From Pyrocephalus nanus (taxonomy: Eukaryota > Chordata > Aves > Passeriformes > Tyrannidae), in assembly GCA_038380795.1 (NCBI GenBank), contig CM076262.1, positions 68,964,629 through 69,028,628 of the forward strand: DNA of 64,000 bases. Direction: 5' to 3'. Made by a program: the position numbers and the translations under genes. Positions 36,052 through 49,022 of the stretch are shown one piece after another. Within the stretch, counting starts at the first letter, position 1. Each line of letters opens with the position of its first letter. The notes under the pieces are model-generated. The model was given only the letters and a program-made list of their open reading frames with translations, had not been told where the DNA came from and did not search any database.

Positions 36052-39000
36052 AATACTGAAGAACAGATATTTTCAATTACCAACAGGCTTCTGGTGGTCC
36101 TCAGTTTTATCAATAGACATTTATTAATGGATAGATAAAGTCAATTTTGTGGAGGCTCAGCAAAAAAGTAATGTTGAGGAAAATCAATAAACTTCCACTT
36201 AGTTATACTAGACTTATGATGCTCAGAAGATTTACCCTCAGGCTAAAGCTTTGGATATCTGCATAGATTCATCATAAAAGCTGATGTCCATTTTCCACTC
36301 ATAGAGAGAGGTAAAAAGTGCTGTCCTTAAAAGTCATTGTAAATTCCACTTTAATATATTTGCAAATTACTTTATCTTTTACATTCAGACATAGTACAAT
36401 TTCACCTTTTTCTTAGTGTGTTATCTCAATTCTGCTTCGAGGCATTTGCTAATCCTAATTCCTTTAAAACACTGCTTTTTATTCTTTATTCATTACGGCT
36501 TGGAGAAATTCATTCATCAATAAATAAGACTATTCTTACATTTCTAACACACTAATAAATGCCTTAAAGAAAATAAAAATGTTCCAGTCTTTGCAAGGAG
36601 TGAAGGTCTGAAACACCTGTCACACGGTTAAAAGGGAAAATTCATCACCCAAAAATGAGAATAGACAACGTGGCTCGCAGAGCAGCAGGAGACTACACAT
36701 GATGGCCCAGAAAATCAACAGGGCTCGATTTCCTGACCCTACAAATAAGCTGATCAGTACTTCCCTTGGTGGTCTGGAAAGCAGCATGACAGTAAACTTC
36801 TAATATCCTATCTGTGCAAAACCCAGCTGTTCTGCTGCAATAATGTAGAGGCCAGCTTATTTGGGGGTGAGTTTTTTTCTTGCTCTTGCACCACAATGCA
36901 ATCTAAATTTTCAAGTATGTGACTGCTGCTTATACTAAGGCTAATAAACAGGAACTGATCCCAGAAAGGCTTGTAAAATGGAAAAATACAGATAGTTCCA
37001 GAAAAGTCAAAAAAAAGTCCCAAGGTCCCCAAAAGCCTTTCGATCTGGCAGTTCAAACCCTTGAGATGTGGGGTTAATTAATGACAGGGAAAGTCTGACA
37101 GCGGAAAATTTTTAGAAGGGCAGGACAGTTTAAAAAGGGTAAAATCTGGCTATTTCCTTCTCTATGCATCTGATCCTACCCTCAAATAATCCAATGGGAG
37201 AATAAATTGGTTTAATTTCATTAATACAGCAGATCAGCTTTAATTACTCTGCAGAGGATCGTTGCATGGACACTGTCCTGAAATTGGAACTTCCACGAAA
37301 AGCTAAAGGAAAAACTTGGTTAAAGCTGTCCATAAAATTATTTATACGTGGAATTAAAATTGCAGTTCTGCATTTGTTAACTCCTGACAGTAAGTAGATT
37401 ATGAGTCAGTAGAAATCAGCAATTAAGCTCGTTTATAGGTGGTAACAGGAACCCAGAACTGGAGAGAGGGGAGGCCTGGTGTATTTGCTCCCATCTGGGA
37501 ATATCTGAGCTCCTCAGATGTTCCTGACATTGCCACAGGTAAATCACAAGTATGATCCTTTTCAAGGCACAGGGACACTATTCCTTTTCAATTCCTCTTT
37601 GGAGGGAAAATAATAAGATTGGATGCATCTGTTTGCAGAATGTTTTAAGAAATTATGTATAAACAGTTTGGGGGTGAAATATCTGAAAACAGACACAGTA
37701 AAGAACAACAGTAGAAGGGAGGATTTCATTTAGCCAAGGGTGGAACTCAAGCCCCTCATTGCATGAGGATGCAGGAAAAAGCAGCCAAACACTGGGAGTC
37801 AGCCCAGCAGCTGATCTGCAGAACTGGCCACATCTCCTAAAAGTGGGAAATCCTGTGAAATTTGAATGAAGTGCCCCAGAGGATCAATATGTAGAAGTAG
37901 AGCTGGAAACAAGGGCTGAAGGAATCCTAAATGCACTTATACTCCCCCTTTTGCATATCTCTGAAATTGAATTTCATGTAATTATTGATCAAAAATGGAG
38001 TTACTTCCAAGAGGATCTGTTAAAACAAAAGCAAAAGGTATAGAATTTGAAGCATTCCTGATCTCAAAATGCTTTCACTGTCACTGTGTTTTCTCAGCAT
38101 GTTCCCCCATGAAAGAACAATCCATAGGAATGGGTTCTTGCTCCAAAAAACATGGCATTGTTTTTATTCTTTTTCATTTGCTTTCCATCTCTAACTGCTC
38201 AAAACCACATGAATATGACAAGAATAAGGTACCTAAACCACAGCTAGGGAGATTGTAGGATGAGGGACTTTGGGTAGGGAAGGTGTTCTGGTCCCAGTTC
38301 TGGTCCCTGTGTTGTCAGCTGTAAAGCACAGCACTGACAGGCTCCAAAGGGCCCCAGTCCTCGTGTTTCAAAGCAATAAAAACCAGGGTAACCTGCAAGC
38401 TCAGCTGCTCCCTTTGCTGAGGGATCTGATCTGTGTCTGGACTCACACTGTTTAAACACAGGAAGCAGGAATTCTGGTCCCTGGAGCTCCATTTGTAGCC
38501 AGAGAGTTTGGCACAAGCCTGCTCTAGGATTTAAAAATGGTGCCCCACCAGGAATTCTGGTTAAAAAGCAAGGCAGTGGAGCACACAACAAGGTGCCCCA
38601 TTAGCTCTGCAGAGATGCTCAGCAGGGCACACTCTTTTCTGCTCTAGAATAGCAGGAATTAGAGAATTACAGAAGAAAAGGGGCTTTCTCTTTAAACACA
38701 CCCCAGGCACTTTCTTTCCATCACTCACCCTTTGTCATTCCACATCTCTTTGCTCCTCTTAGGAGCTCATATCCTTTCATTTAAAGAAATAAATCTTTCC
38801 CCCCCCAATCTTCTTAGCTATCTTTTGAAAATGTAATAGAAAAAATGAATATTTCATTTAATCTTCAGCTTTAAAGTGACCAGATATCCCGAGAGAATCA
38901 ACACAGCCCTGCTCCAGCGCCACAGTAAATTCAGCACAAATTTCCTGAGTAAAAAGGGCATGATTATATAAATTTATAACTGCTATAGTGTCACACCACA

Positions 39001-40174
39001 ATATTCTATGGTGCTCTGTTCATGTATCTGGGTCTACAATGTGCCAAACAGCGCAGTGGAGTAATGTCACCTGGCATAGAAAAAGTTAAGACAAGCAAAT
39101 AAATATCTTATTTTTACATTGAGTGAAAAGCATTTTAATCTGCATTGAATATGCTGGGGTTTTTTTTTAGATTTATAGCAGATTCCATCTCTTAAATCTG
39201 TCATTTAGTAAATCCATCAGGAAAGAGCCTGACTGACTGGTGCTATCTTATGCTGAGGTTTTTGTGCACCACTGCTCTTACAGGGGTAGCACAAAAGGCA
39301 TTTCACTGCTGTGTTAAGCCCTACTGAGAAACTGAAAATGAGACCCCTTTTATTTCATGGAGGAGGGTATGGATGCTTAGCAATGTGTCTTATACACACA
39401 TTTATTGTGAGTCTGAGAAACTTTTTAGATTTCGTACTTCCTTGAAAACGTTTGCCCAAACCAGAAAGCAAAGAGACAGAGCTTATTTTTTGGAGCCTTA
39501 AAAAAATCCTTGGGAATTTTGAATATTCATGAAATTTGAACATTCACTGAATATGAATTTTGAATATTTCCACTGAAGCAGGTTAGAAGAAATGCATCAC
39601 TGCCATCTACTAATCCCTTTTTTCAGTTTAACATTACAAATAACCTTTCCATATTTAATATTTAAATCATGCTTCTATGTGATCTTTGTCCCCAGTATAA
39701 GATCAGCAAGATGTTTCCCCTCCAGTGCATTTATTAAGTTATTGATATGCATGCTGTTCTCACTGGATCACCTCCTGAGTTCCTCTTGCCTATAAATATT
39801 CTGAAGGAGCTCCTTGAGTGTTTTTTTGTTTTCCAGAGCACATATATCAAACAGGGAAGGTGAGGCTGCTGCTCACTATCCACATCAGGCTGAATATTCC
39901 TGAGTAAAGGAAACAAATGGATGCTCCCCCTTCATCCCCAGTACCTCATTTGCTGCTAAGCAGGGTTAGCATCGGTTGTTAAAACAGAATACAGCCAAAA
40001 TCACTGAGGAAAATGCTCTCAGAGGGTAGGAGTGGGCAGAAAAGAGGAATGAAAGCTTAAGCACATCTGCAGCCTATCTGTTGTCTCATGGTCCGTGCCT
40101 CTCACTTGTGCAGCTTCACCCAAAATGCAATCCTAACTCTACTTTACCTGATACTTGTGAATGTTTTAGCTCCT

Positions 40175-40214
40175 AAAGAAAATAGATTTTATATAAAGAA
40201 AATGGATTTTATGT
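40175..40214 (+). repeat. 20-bp tandem pair, imperfect
   Basis: AAAGAAAATAGATTTTATAT followed directly by AAAGAAAATGGATTTTATGT, with two differences. It is a local AT-rich duplication. Confidence 0.9.
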
Positions 40215-40799
40215 AAACCAAAAAGCATAAAGCACATTTGTGTATAGCTGATTACTATATATGTATATTTATTCATATTTCTGCCCTTCTCATGGCAGAC
40301 AACCGGACACAAACCTGTGCCAGCCTTCTAGGCAGTAAGACTGTTGCTTTATAGCTGACTGAGAATTGTCAGAATTGATGAATGTGCTGAGCTCCATCCT
40401 GCTGCAATTCTGCTGTCTGTACCTGAGCTGTCTCATTTAAAATTACCTCAGCTACGTCTGGGCACTCCTTACAGAGAGCTCTGGGCCATGCATGTATCAT
40501 ATCATCTCAGTAACACCCTCCGTGGTGAGCAGCCTGATTTTCTGCCATGTGACCCCCTGTAAAGAGAATTGTCACCATTAGGAAGAGGAACAGAGACAGG
40601 TCAAATGGGCAATAACTGCGTGCACTTACAGTAGTCATTACATCAGCAACACACGGAAAGGAAGGTTGGCCGCTCTCAGCTGTGTCCTTTCTACTCTGGT
40701 GAACATCAGAAAACATTTGGAGGAGGCAGCCTGATGATCTGTTTGAATGCTTCATACACTTAGGGAACAACTGGACATGCCAAGCCTCAACATATATTT

Positions 40800-40801
<2 letters not shown>

Positions 40802-40831
<30 letters not shown>
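40802..40831 (+). repeat. Poly(T) run, 30 bases
   Basis: The longest homopolymer in the window. Read on the minus strand it is an A30 run following CTTAGAAAAGAAGCTCCACA. No AATAAA lies just before it and the minus-strand frame upstream (about 66 codons) is unrecognised, so a processed retrocopy is not supported. Expanded simple sequence is more likely. Confidence 0.95.
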
Positions 40832-40832
<1 letters not shown>

Positions 40833-43683
40833 TGGAGCTTCTTTTCTAAGAAATATATTTCAGCTGAGCTAAATCCGAAAAGGGAATTATTACTGAAGAG
40901 AACTGAAGGGTATTTTTATGCTGCTTCTTTAGGCTCTTGAGTGGATCAAGGAGCTTTTGCTGATAATTGTGCCCAAACAAATTAACTTTGAGATCCAGGT
41001 TTCCCAATGTGACTCTCAAAAAGGGCAGTAAGCAAAGTCCAGGCATCTTGATCTTGCTAAAACGTATTTTTGCTGCTCTTCAGAGCAGCTTGCACTTTAC
41101 AGAGTAGAAGGTTTGCAGCAGGGTGATTGTGCCTAAGGGTCTCTAGAAGGTTCCTTGTCCAGGGTAGTTTGTGTCTCTCCAAGCTACAGAATCAGTAAGA
41201 GGTGGTGGCTGCCACATGAGTGTTCCAGCTTGGCCTGCCTCAAAATGCTGAATGATATAACAGCCATTAATTTCTCTTATTCCACCCACTTTCCTGGGCA
41301 AATTTTGAAACTGTGTTACACAGAAGCAGAAGGAAAGCTAGGAGTTCTATCAAAATGAATTTAGCGTGCATTAAATAACCAGCATGACTGAGGGCTGCGT
41401 TGCTTTCTCACACTTCACTCACCAGGGTACTTGTGTGGATCTTTTTTTTTGTGGTTCAGGGTCAATAATACAGGGACAAGTATCACCAAATTTGCCTTTT
41501 CAGCCTTCTGGTTTGTATCTCTCTTCAGAATACAGCTTGATTGCTTTCTCCTACCCTGTGTTGGCTCCAAAACGACATCCAGGTCTCTGCCTTACTAGTG
41601 GACTTATTAGGAAAACCTAGGAAAAATCATTTGAAGGGCTTGAGTTATGTCCTCAGATGGGTTACACGACTTCTAAAGCAGATTCAGTCTTTGGGAATCA
41701 CCTGGTGATACCAGAATATCAGTGATGTTTAAAACACACAAGTGTGCACACACAGGTTTACAGGAAAAATACACACATCAAAAAGTGAAGTCCAGATTCC
41801 ATCAGAGTCAATGAGAAAACTAATTTTAATTGTGCTGGGGCCAGGATTTCAGCCTGGGAAGCTTATAATTGGAAATTTTAGCTGAATGATTTAAGGTTGA
41901 AAAATTTATGCACTGCTGAGATATTTGAAGATCCTCATTAACTTCATAATTCTGCTGATCGTTAAGTCTAAAGATATTTACACTTCTCTAACTGTAATTC
42001 CGACAAAATAAGTCTGAATTTTGAAAGCCAACTGGTCCCTACTCCACCAGTATCTCTTGTTGTCTTAGCAGCAATGCAAGTGCAGCAATGTAAACACTTT
42101 TACCTCACAACTCTCATTACCTTCTTACTCTTTCAGATTAATTGAGCACTGATTCCAGACTTGCTTTAAGCAAGGAATGCAGTTTTGAAGCTAATCTCAA
42201 AGGTCACTCCATCTTTCCCTGCTCCCTGTCAGGAAAAGTAGCTTTGAGCTCAGGTAACACTGGAAAAACATATTTGCAGGGGGAGGTATTTACCTTTGCC
42301 TGTTCTGACCATCACAACTTAACAAAAAATAGAGGTTCTTCTTGAGTAATTATAACTTCCCATATTCTACTGCTCACTTTATCAAAGATCTGATTCTCAC
42401 ATCAACTCACGAAGGGTTCTCTGCCACAGAAAGGAAAGTGGCAAGAGGAATAATGATCATGTAGTTTGGTATCAAAATTTCAATGGACAGTGAATGTGTT
42501 TCCAGTCCCTGCCATCTGTACACGAGCTTTAGGTAGGGACTGGATCTGTTATTTCTCCTTTTGAGAAGCACTGCACAGGAAAGAATAGCTGCTGGTAGAA
42601 CTGTTCTCAGGCTTTGTTAAAATAAGAAGTAAGCAGGAAGCAGAGGGTGTTTTTTAATGATGTGAATAGCACAGCTAAGAATTAGGACTTCTGCTGAAGA
42701 TGGGATGGGGTTTTTGCCACGAGATGAAAGGGGAGTCAAAATCAAGAATGTTTCTTAGTGCAAAGGATTGGTACAACCATCCTGAGGCAAACTGCCACGG
42801 GTGCAGTCAGAAGGAGCAGCCATCAGAGAATAGGAATAGTCATGGATTTCCTGACAGAACATGACAACTCGGTTCATAAATAGCTGCTTCTGTGAAAACA
42901 GATCCTGCAGCAGAGAGACAAAAACATATTGCAAAGGGAATCAACTTTTTGCTGTGCTAGTCTCATTCTAATTAACACACTAGTCCTCAGGCAAAAGGAG
43001 CCCTCTTCTACAGCCCACACTCCAGACTCCTGCTGTCTCGTGCCTTTTGAAACAAAAAAGACAAGGTTCACTTTCCTGGAGGAAACTCATCTACCAAAGC
43101 AGTGCAGTCAAAACTACTGCACAAGGCCACACTGACTCTGCCCAAGCAGGAACTTCAGCAGGGACTATTTTTCATCTCCACTTACTGTTTTTTTTAGGAG
43201 ATTGGTATAGCATGCAAGGATATTTCTGAGAAGTGCAAGACTCCACTGGGAACTTGGCCTATAAAAAGGAAATGGAGCACGAATAAAAAATTGCACTCTA
43301 TTAAAACAAATCTGCACATGCAACATGAATGTGTCCATTTTTAATGGCACTTTTTGTAACTGGCAGTGAAAGAGAAGGTTATGGATTTCTAATTCTGAGG
43401 GAGTGATAATAGAAAATGATGTCTTCTTCAGACAAGGTCACACTTACAGAGAGGGCATGTGCCTCAGCCAGAGAGATACTGCAGGAAAACTTCAAGTTCT
43501 TAAGAACTGTTCAAAGAAAATCAGTAATTATTTAAGGAGAAGTTATTAAATTTTGTGCATACCAATCTATATCGTCACAACTGAAGCATTGCACCTTCAG
43601 GTCTTCATATAGCTGTGGCCTTTAATATGGCACAGTCATGTTCCATTCCATTTAATCTTTATTTTTCCCTGGTTTTATTGCAG

Positions 43684-43885
43684 GTTAAATGGAAGAAAAT
43701 AACACCTAACATTCCTGCAGTGTTAAGTAACAGACCCAAGTGGGAGAAAAAAAAAAAAAAAAGAAATTATTTTAATATTTTATGCAACAGAGACAATTCA
43801 AAAGAATTATTCCAGCACTTTGTTGCTCCAATAATTTCCTATGATTATGTTGACAAATTTATCCTTTTTGATGTCAAACTTAGTG
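43684..43885 (+). CDS. Candidate internal exon A, unknown protein
   Basis: An open frame runs from an excellent acceptor (TTTTCCCTGGTTTTATTGCAG) to a good donor (CTTAGTG, then GTAAGTAAG). It is 202 nt, phase 0 to phase 1. The translation includes VKWKKITPNIPAVLSNRPKW, a lysine stretch encoded by a 16-base A run at 43747-43762, and ELFQHFVAPIISYDYVDKF. A second acceptor inside it (TTTTATGCAACAG, exon from 43791) would skip the lysine stretch and keep the frame. I recognise no family. Chance open frames of this size occur in AT-rich DNA, so the call rests on the splice sites and on phase agreement with the next segment. Confidence 0.25.
43747..43762 (+). repeat. Poly(A) run, 16 bases
   Basis: A homopolymer A run inside the candidate exon A; a lysine stretch if translated. 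Its length is likely to vary between individuals and would then shift the frame, which argues that the shorter exon starting at 43791 is the better version if the gene is real. Confidence 0.9.
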
Positions 43886-44015
43886 GTAAGTAAGTTTATA
43901 AAAACTTTTTATTTGCTTGCCTGAGTCCTTATGCATATCTTTATTCCTCTGCATCACAAATAAATCTAATTTGATGCATCTCTTGATGCAATTTAGATCT
44001 TTATTCTCACGAGAT

Positions 44016-44250
44016 CCCTGAATCACTGAGGTTGGGAAAGAACTCCATGGCTGGGGAGTCCCCCCTGTGCCCCATCCCCACCTTGTCCCCCAGCCCAGAG
44101 CACTGAGTGCCACGTCCAGTCATTCTTGGGGCACCTCCAGGGGTGGGGATCCACCACCTCCCTGGGCAGCCCTTGCCAGTGCCTGACCACCCTTCCTATT
44201 GTCCCCTCCACCACCCCAAGGAGCAGCTGAAGCCAATTCCTCACTGATTT
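44016..44250 (-). mobile_element. CR1 LINE, antisense 3' fragment
   Basis: The plus strand reads GAATCACTGAGGTTGGGAAAG, GAGCACTGAGTGCCACGTCC, CACCACCTCCCTGGGCAGCC, then GCCTGACCACCCTTCC. This is the reverse complement of the CR1 3' end. The minus-strand translation still shows RVVRHWQGLPREVVD, the conserved C-terminal segment of CR1 ORF2. The right edge (44200-44345) is diverged and uncertain. It lies in the putative intron between candidate exons A and B. Confidence 0.92.
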
Positions 44251-44440
44251 TTGCAAGGCAAACCCACACCTGCAACTGCAAAGTGACTGAAGAACTGCAG
44301 GTGAAGCTGTTGAGGCTTGAAAAGGTGGAGTTCTGGCCACCACCCCTATAAATCGGCTGTTCTGGGGCAGGGAGGTTAAAATGGAGTTGTTTGAGTGCTG
44401 TTTGTGGGTTTAGCTTTTTTGATAAACATTTATATTACAG

Positions 44441-44508
44441 ATAAACTGGCAAGCTTGTGCAAAGACGCAGCTAGTTCATCTCGTTTTGCAGTCTTCCAAC
44501 AATTTTGG
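44441..44508 (+). CDS. Candidate internal exon B, unknown protein
   Basis: A 68-nt open segment after a fair acceptor (AAACATTTATATTACAG) and before a good donor (AATTTTGG, then GTAAGG). It starts in phase 1, which joins the final G of candidate exon A to AT to give an Asp codon, and ends in phase 0. It encodes KLASLCKDAASSSRFAVFQQ and then FW. Two CpGs survive in an otherwise CpG-poor region, which fits coding sequence. Only phase, splice sites and composition support it; the product is unknown. Confidence 0.25.
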
Positions 44509-47500
44509 GTAAGGATTCCTCATTCTTGATGTTTTTTTCTTCTTACCACTGCATAGTCTTGTGCTAACAGATATTTCTGCTTTGTCCATATTTCTTAAAG
44601 TTGTTTTGCTAAGTTTATTTTAGACAGAATCTGTGGTGGTGTTGCTTGACTTGGTAGAATCACTGCTTGAGTTGGTAGACTCATGGTCCACTGATGGTGA
44701 TCTTGACTGGGGAAAGAAAGATTTTGTTCTATTTGAAAGGTGTTCTTAAATAAAAGAGCAACTTGCTGCAAGAGAAGAGCATTTTCAGTTTCAATAATAT
44801 TCAAAAAAAACCCTATTTAAAATCTGAATTTTGTTTTGTTGCTTTTTATTTTGGGGGGAGAAAATCCTGCAAGCTTGGGACTAATGACTGTACAGATGAA
44901 TAATTGAATAATAAGTACTAATCTGAACCTTGGTAATTAGACCCTGCAGCATTTTGATTTTTAAATGAGAATTTAGTTCTAAATAGATCACAAGAAAGGC
45001 AAGGAATGTCTAACAGACATAAAGAAGTAGTTTACAGTCATCTTCATAATATACTGGTGTGTGTTGTATGCCCCTGTATTTTGCCACAGAGTATTGATAT
45101 TTATTTGTATCTTGATAATCTGTGCTTAGCTATACCCTGAAGAGCCCAGTCTAAATAAGCAAAGGAAATTATGAGAGGGGCTTAAGAAGTTTTGTCCTTC
45201 AGGCCATGATGTGTCTCTTGGAGTAAAACGCAGGACAATTAATTGTTCAAAGCAAAGTTATTTGTGTGTCACTTGCCATTTCATGCAGTCAATAATGTTA
45301 TATTTGTATTATATTTTAAACCATATTCAGACACAGAATAAGGTTCCTGTGAGTTTTTTTTTTTTTTAGTGAACTTTAAATTTCCAGGCTAGAAGCTGCA
45401 CCACACTTTAATACTCAATGAACCACATCACTGAGTTTCTTTAATTCTTAATCCTAGAATTCTAGGAATGAGTATAGGATTTTGTGTAACTATAACATGA
45501 TTACTGTCTATTTTAATACTTGTAGTATGGATGTGTGAAGGAGTATTCTCTGATGGATTTGTTGAAGATTATTAGAAATAAACTTCCCTCAGCTGGTTGT
45601 TCCCATAATAGCACCTCAGCTGATTAAATGAACCTCAGCAAATTACAGCCTGGAGGCTCAGAAAAATCCCCAAACCGAAGTGAAATTCTGCATGGAAGTA
45701 TTTCTGTGCAGCATGGATGGCTCTATTTTCACATCCTTTATTGAAATCAATTACTATCTCAAAGAAAAAGCAAAAAAATTTAATGTGGAATTTATTTTAT
45801 TGATGTGTGATATGCACTTAAAGAAAAATTTTGAAGGTAGAAAAACCAACGAAGCTTAATATGAAAAAATAAAATTGAAAGTGTTTTCTGTTCTGAAGCA
45901 ACCCCCAGAAACAGAGTAAATTCAGGGTTTTAAAACTGCATGACTTGTTAAGCCTGTGATGTTCTTCCCCCTTTTAATGTAGTGCAGTTTTACAGCAATT
46001 GTACATCAGATCTAAGTATAATAGAATATATTTGGCTTAATTTTATATTTTTGCATTTCAGGTTTAGTTTTCTTCTCTCAAATTAGGAGGAAGGCCTTTT
46101 ATCTGTGCATAGAAGCTCCAAATACTTCAGTATTCCCATCTTTCCTTTGACCTCTCTTATCCCATTTGCGAGCAAAGCAGGCATCACTGATGAACTGCAC
46201 TGAGTGCAGTGACTAATGCAGGATTGAATTTTTATTTTCTGGTACTTTTGCCCCTGTGTCCATGTGCTGAGACTTGGTTTAGACTAGAATTCTGTTTGGC
46301 AGGACAGTCTGTCGTGTGCTTGTGTGTTCCACTGAAGCTCAGAGGTCTTCCTGTTGTGGAACAAATACCATTATACATGTTAAATGTTCACCCAAGTGGA
46401 AATATCTGAGTAAGATGAGATGTACAGCTTGGTTGAGAATTAAATTTTTAAAATTCAAGAGCACTGAGGTGTCACTCGGCCTCTTCTCTGTGCAGACACC
46501 TAAATATTGGACAGGCTTATGTTTGATGTATTTGGGTTTTATTTTGCAAGCCTTGTTTTGGTAAAGGGCTTGTTGACTCATGGAAACCCTGTGTGTTTAT
46601 TCATTTAAATGGATACACTTTGTGCTTCTGGACTCAGGAAATAATGAATTTATGCCAGCTCCATCCGAGTAAAAATTATGATTAGTGTGAATCATCTGAT
46701 ATTATCCCTCATATCTCCATTCCTTGTTTGGAAGGAGAACAACACAGTTATAGGTGCAACCATTCTCTTTTGTCTGGTGTTATCTGCACCAGGTACCAGC
46801 TTCCAAAAAGGAGTTCCTCTCTTTCTGACCTACTCCTTTACCCATGTTTGGTGCTCCTTGGCTGTGTGTTCTCACTGCTTCCTTTCTTCAGAGCACTGAT
46901 TCAAGCAGCTGAGCAGGCACAGAACTAACTCAGAGAAGAAAAATAATGTACTTCTGGTGCTGAATCAGCCACCAAAAGGGTTTGAGGGCACAGGAGCTGG
47001 AGGAAGAGGCAGTTTTCTCCTTCCTATGTAGGATCAGCTGCTGGTCACATTTTTTAGTGATGCCATATCACAAACCCAGCCCTCTCTGTCTAGCTGAGCT
47101 GCACAGTTCCAGCAGCATCAGGCTGCAACTCAGGTTTAGTCCCATGGATTGTTGGGGTGATAAATAGTAAAATAAGAATATATTTTAGTAGTGCAGGTGG
47201 AGGGAGAAAGGGAGGGTGGGGAGGTGGGAAGGACCTCTTGCTTTATTCCCTCTGTGTAGCAGTGTCTATTCCAATTGTGGTTCACCCTTTGGATCTGATA
47301 ATATTTAGTCATGGCTGTTAAACCACACAGTGACATAATAACTTGCTCTGTTCTGTCATCTGAGCTGATTCTTCAATTTTGGTTACTTAATTCATTAGTT
47401 GGGAACCAACCAGGCAGACCCAATACTTTTTTTTTTCCCCCCCATTGAAAGCATAGAGCCTGAGTTGGCTTTAGAAAATCCAACTCAAAGTTTAAGAAGA

Positions 47501-47987
47501 GAAAATTAAAACCTGAGGATAGTCAGAATATTTACTAAAACAAGGATCTATTTAAACCAGAAAATTTAACAAGATAATTGGAATGCCTTCTTTCGTATTC
47601 ACCTGTCTGTTCCTCCAGCTTTAGCATTACCAATTCTTTTTTGCTTGATATTTTTTTATTATGGTATCTTGGTAACACAAGCATTTAAATCTAGACACGT
47701 TACCTTGTTCCTTTAAATCCTATGCTTTTATTCTGGCATTTCTTGTTGGCCTTTTGGCCATAACCCGTTAATTGTCCAGCATTTTCATGGTATATTCTTT
47801 CAGTTTCATGAGCTGATCCCACAGGTTTATTTGTCTTTGACTACAATACTGAATTACCATCAAAATAAGTAATTTATTTGCATTCACTTAATGCTACATT
47901 AACTAGGAGTCTAAAACTGTGTGGTAGTATAACCTTTTTGTTACTAGTAGCTGGTATATGAACAAGATTATGGGGTTTCTCTTGTAG
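44509..47987. other. Unique stretch, putative intron
   Basis: No recognised gene or interspersed repeat. Exon-like snippets at 44624-44739 and 46496-46561 are open between splice-like sites but do not fit the phase chain of neighbouring candidates, and the first owes its openness to a 21-bp imperfect duplication at 44644-44685. Contains a 14-base T run at 45354-45367 and a G-quadruplex motif at 47202-47228. Confidence 0.45.
47202..47228 (+). promoter_or_regulatory. G-quadruplex motif
   Basis: Five G runs in a purine-only stretch with short loops: GGG, AGAAA, GGG, A, GGG, T, GGGG, AGGT, GGG. It fits the G3+N1-7 rule on the plus strand. A role is not evident from the context. Confidence 0.65.
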
Positions 47988-48084
47988 GATAAAGTAGTTT
48001 TATGGAGTAGTCAGGTGACTGGGATGTGGCTGAGTTGTTCAAATAGATTAAAAACTTCTTTGTTATCTTCAGATCAAAGAAATG
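47988..48084 (+). CDS. Candidate internal exon C, unknown protein
   Basis: A 97-nt open segment between a good acceptor (TATGGGGTTTCTCTTGTAG) and a good donor (AGAAATG, then GTAAGA). It starts in phase 0, as candidate exon B ends, and finishes in phase 1. The translation begins DKVVLWSSQVTGMW and ends SLLSSDQRN. It has no recognisable domain. The 3.5-kb distance from exon B gives ample room for a chance match, so this is weaker than A and B. Confidence 0.15.
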
Positions 48085-49022
48085 GTAAGAAAAACGTAGG
48101 TATGACAGACCAGGAGTTGATTACTAGTCACTGGGGGGGAGTTCCCTGTACACATTTGAAAAAATTCTCCCTGACATTTTTTTCAAGCTCTCTCCTATTG
48201 TTTCCAGGAGAATAATAGGATTTGGCAGCATTCCTCTGGAAATCAATCATTACAGCCTGTGTCTGAAACCAAATGAAATAGATAAAAATTTCTTTGACTG
48301 CCCAAGGAGATAGTTCCCTGAGTGTGGTGTGTAGTCTTGGTGATAAAACCCGTTTCCTTGCTAAGCTTTATTTAAGCGCTGCTGTCACACAGGACTGGGG
48401 ACAAGCTGCGGAATTGTAATCACGAGCAAACAGGCCTGGACTGCAGTGGGGCTCCTCTGCCTTCCTGTCAGCACTGTCACAATTCCTGAAGCACCATTAA
48501 TTTTGCCATTTGTTTCATATGTTGTTGTTTTTGTCAGTCTCTTTCACTGCTGATTTAGTTTTCTTTTGTTACCCTCCTTTACAATCAGTGATCTCTTTTC
48601 ATTTCTGGGAAACTGCCTGCATGTGGAGACTGTAATGTGTGCTATGAGGTAGGGGAAGTGCTTTTTGTTAAACACCTTTTTCAAAAAAAAATCACTTTAG
48701 ACCACTGCCAACAGCTTCTGTTTTGCTAAAGTCCGTGTCCTTTCACTGGGTCTGTTATGTGACAGTAACCTTTGTGCATTTGAGAAAGCAGTGTTTGTAC
48801 ACTGGAAATGGGATGAAATGGTGTGATTTCCACTTTATTTGTGAAGCTGCCCAGCTGGAGTTAGCCTGGACATAAAGTAACTCTTGGTTAAAATTCCATT
48901 TCTGCTTGATTTAAATAAATGTATTCTCTCAGTTAGGGTCATAAATATAAACACCCTGCTAAATAGTGATTTCCACTGCCCTGAACAATTCTGCTCCATT
49001 TTTTTTCTGCTGACATCCTCAG

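Larger units (their letters stand above)
35006..43683. other. Long unique, gene-free stretch
   Basis: About 8.7 kb of AT-rich DNA with no recognised gene or interspersed repeat. It holds a short GT microsatellite (36039-36051), a 20-bp imperfect tandem pair (40175-40214) and a 30-base T run (40802-40831). A slightly GC-richer part at about 38240-38640 keeps a minus-strand frame of 115 codons with no known relatives. Confidence 0.5.

Noticed and set aside
43880..44343. Minus-strand open frames of 77 and 106 codons as a gene
   Set aside because: The core residues RVVRHWQGLPREVVD are the CR1 ORF2 C-terminus. It is a CR1 fragment with no intact product.
44624..44739. Exon-like segment with acceptor TTTATTTTAG
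   Set aside because: Its phase does not lead to the next candidate, its donor (AAAG, then GTGTTC) is weak, and a local 21-bp duplication explains the open frame.
46496..46561. Exon-like segment (TPKYWTGLCLMYLGFILQALF) between good splice sites
   Set aside because: It starts in the right phase to follow candidate exon B but ends in a phase that does not fit candidate exon C. Kept only as an alternative to check with RNA-seq.
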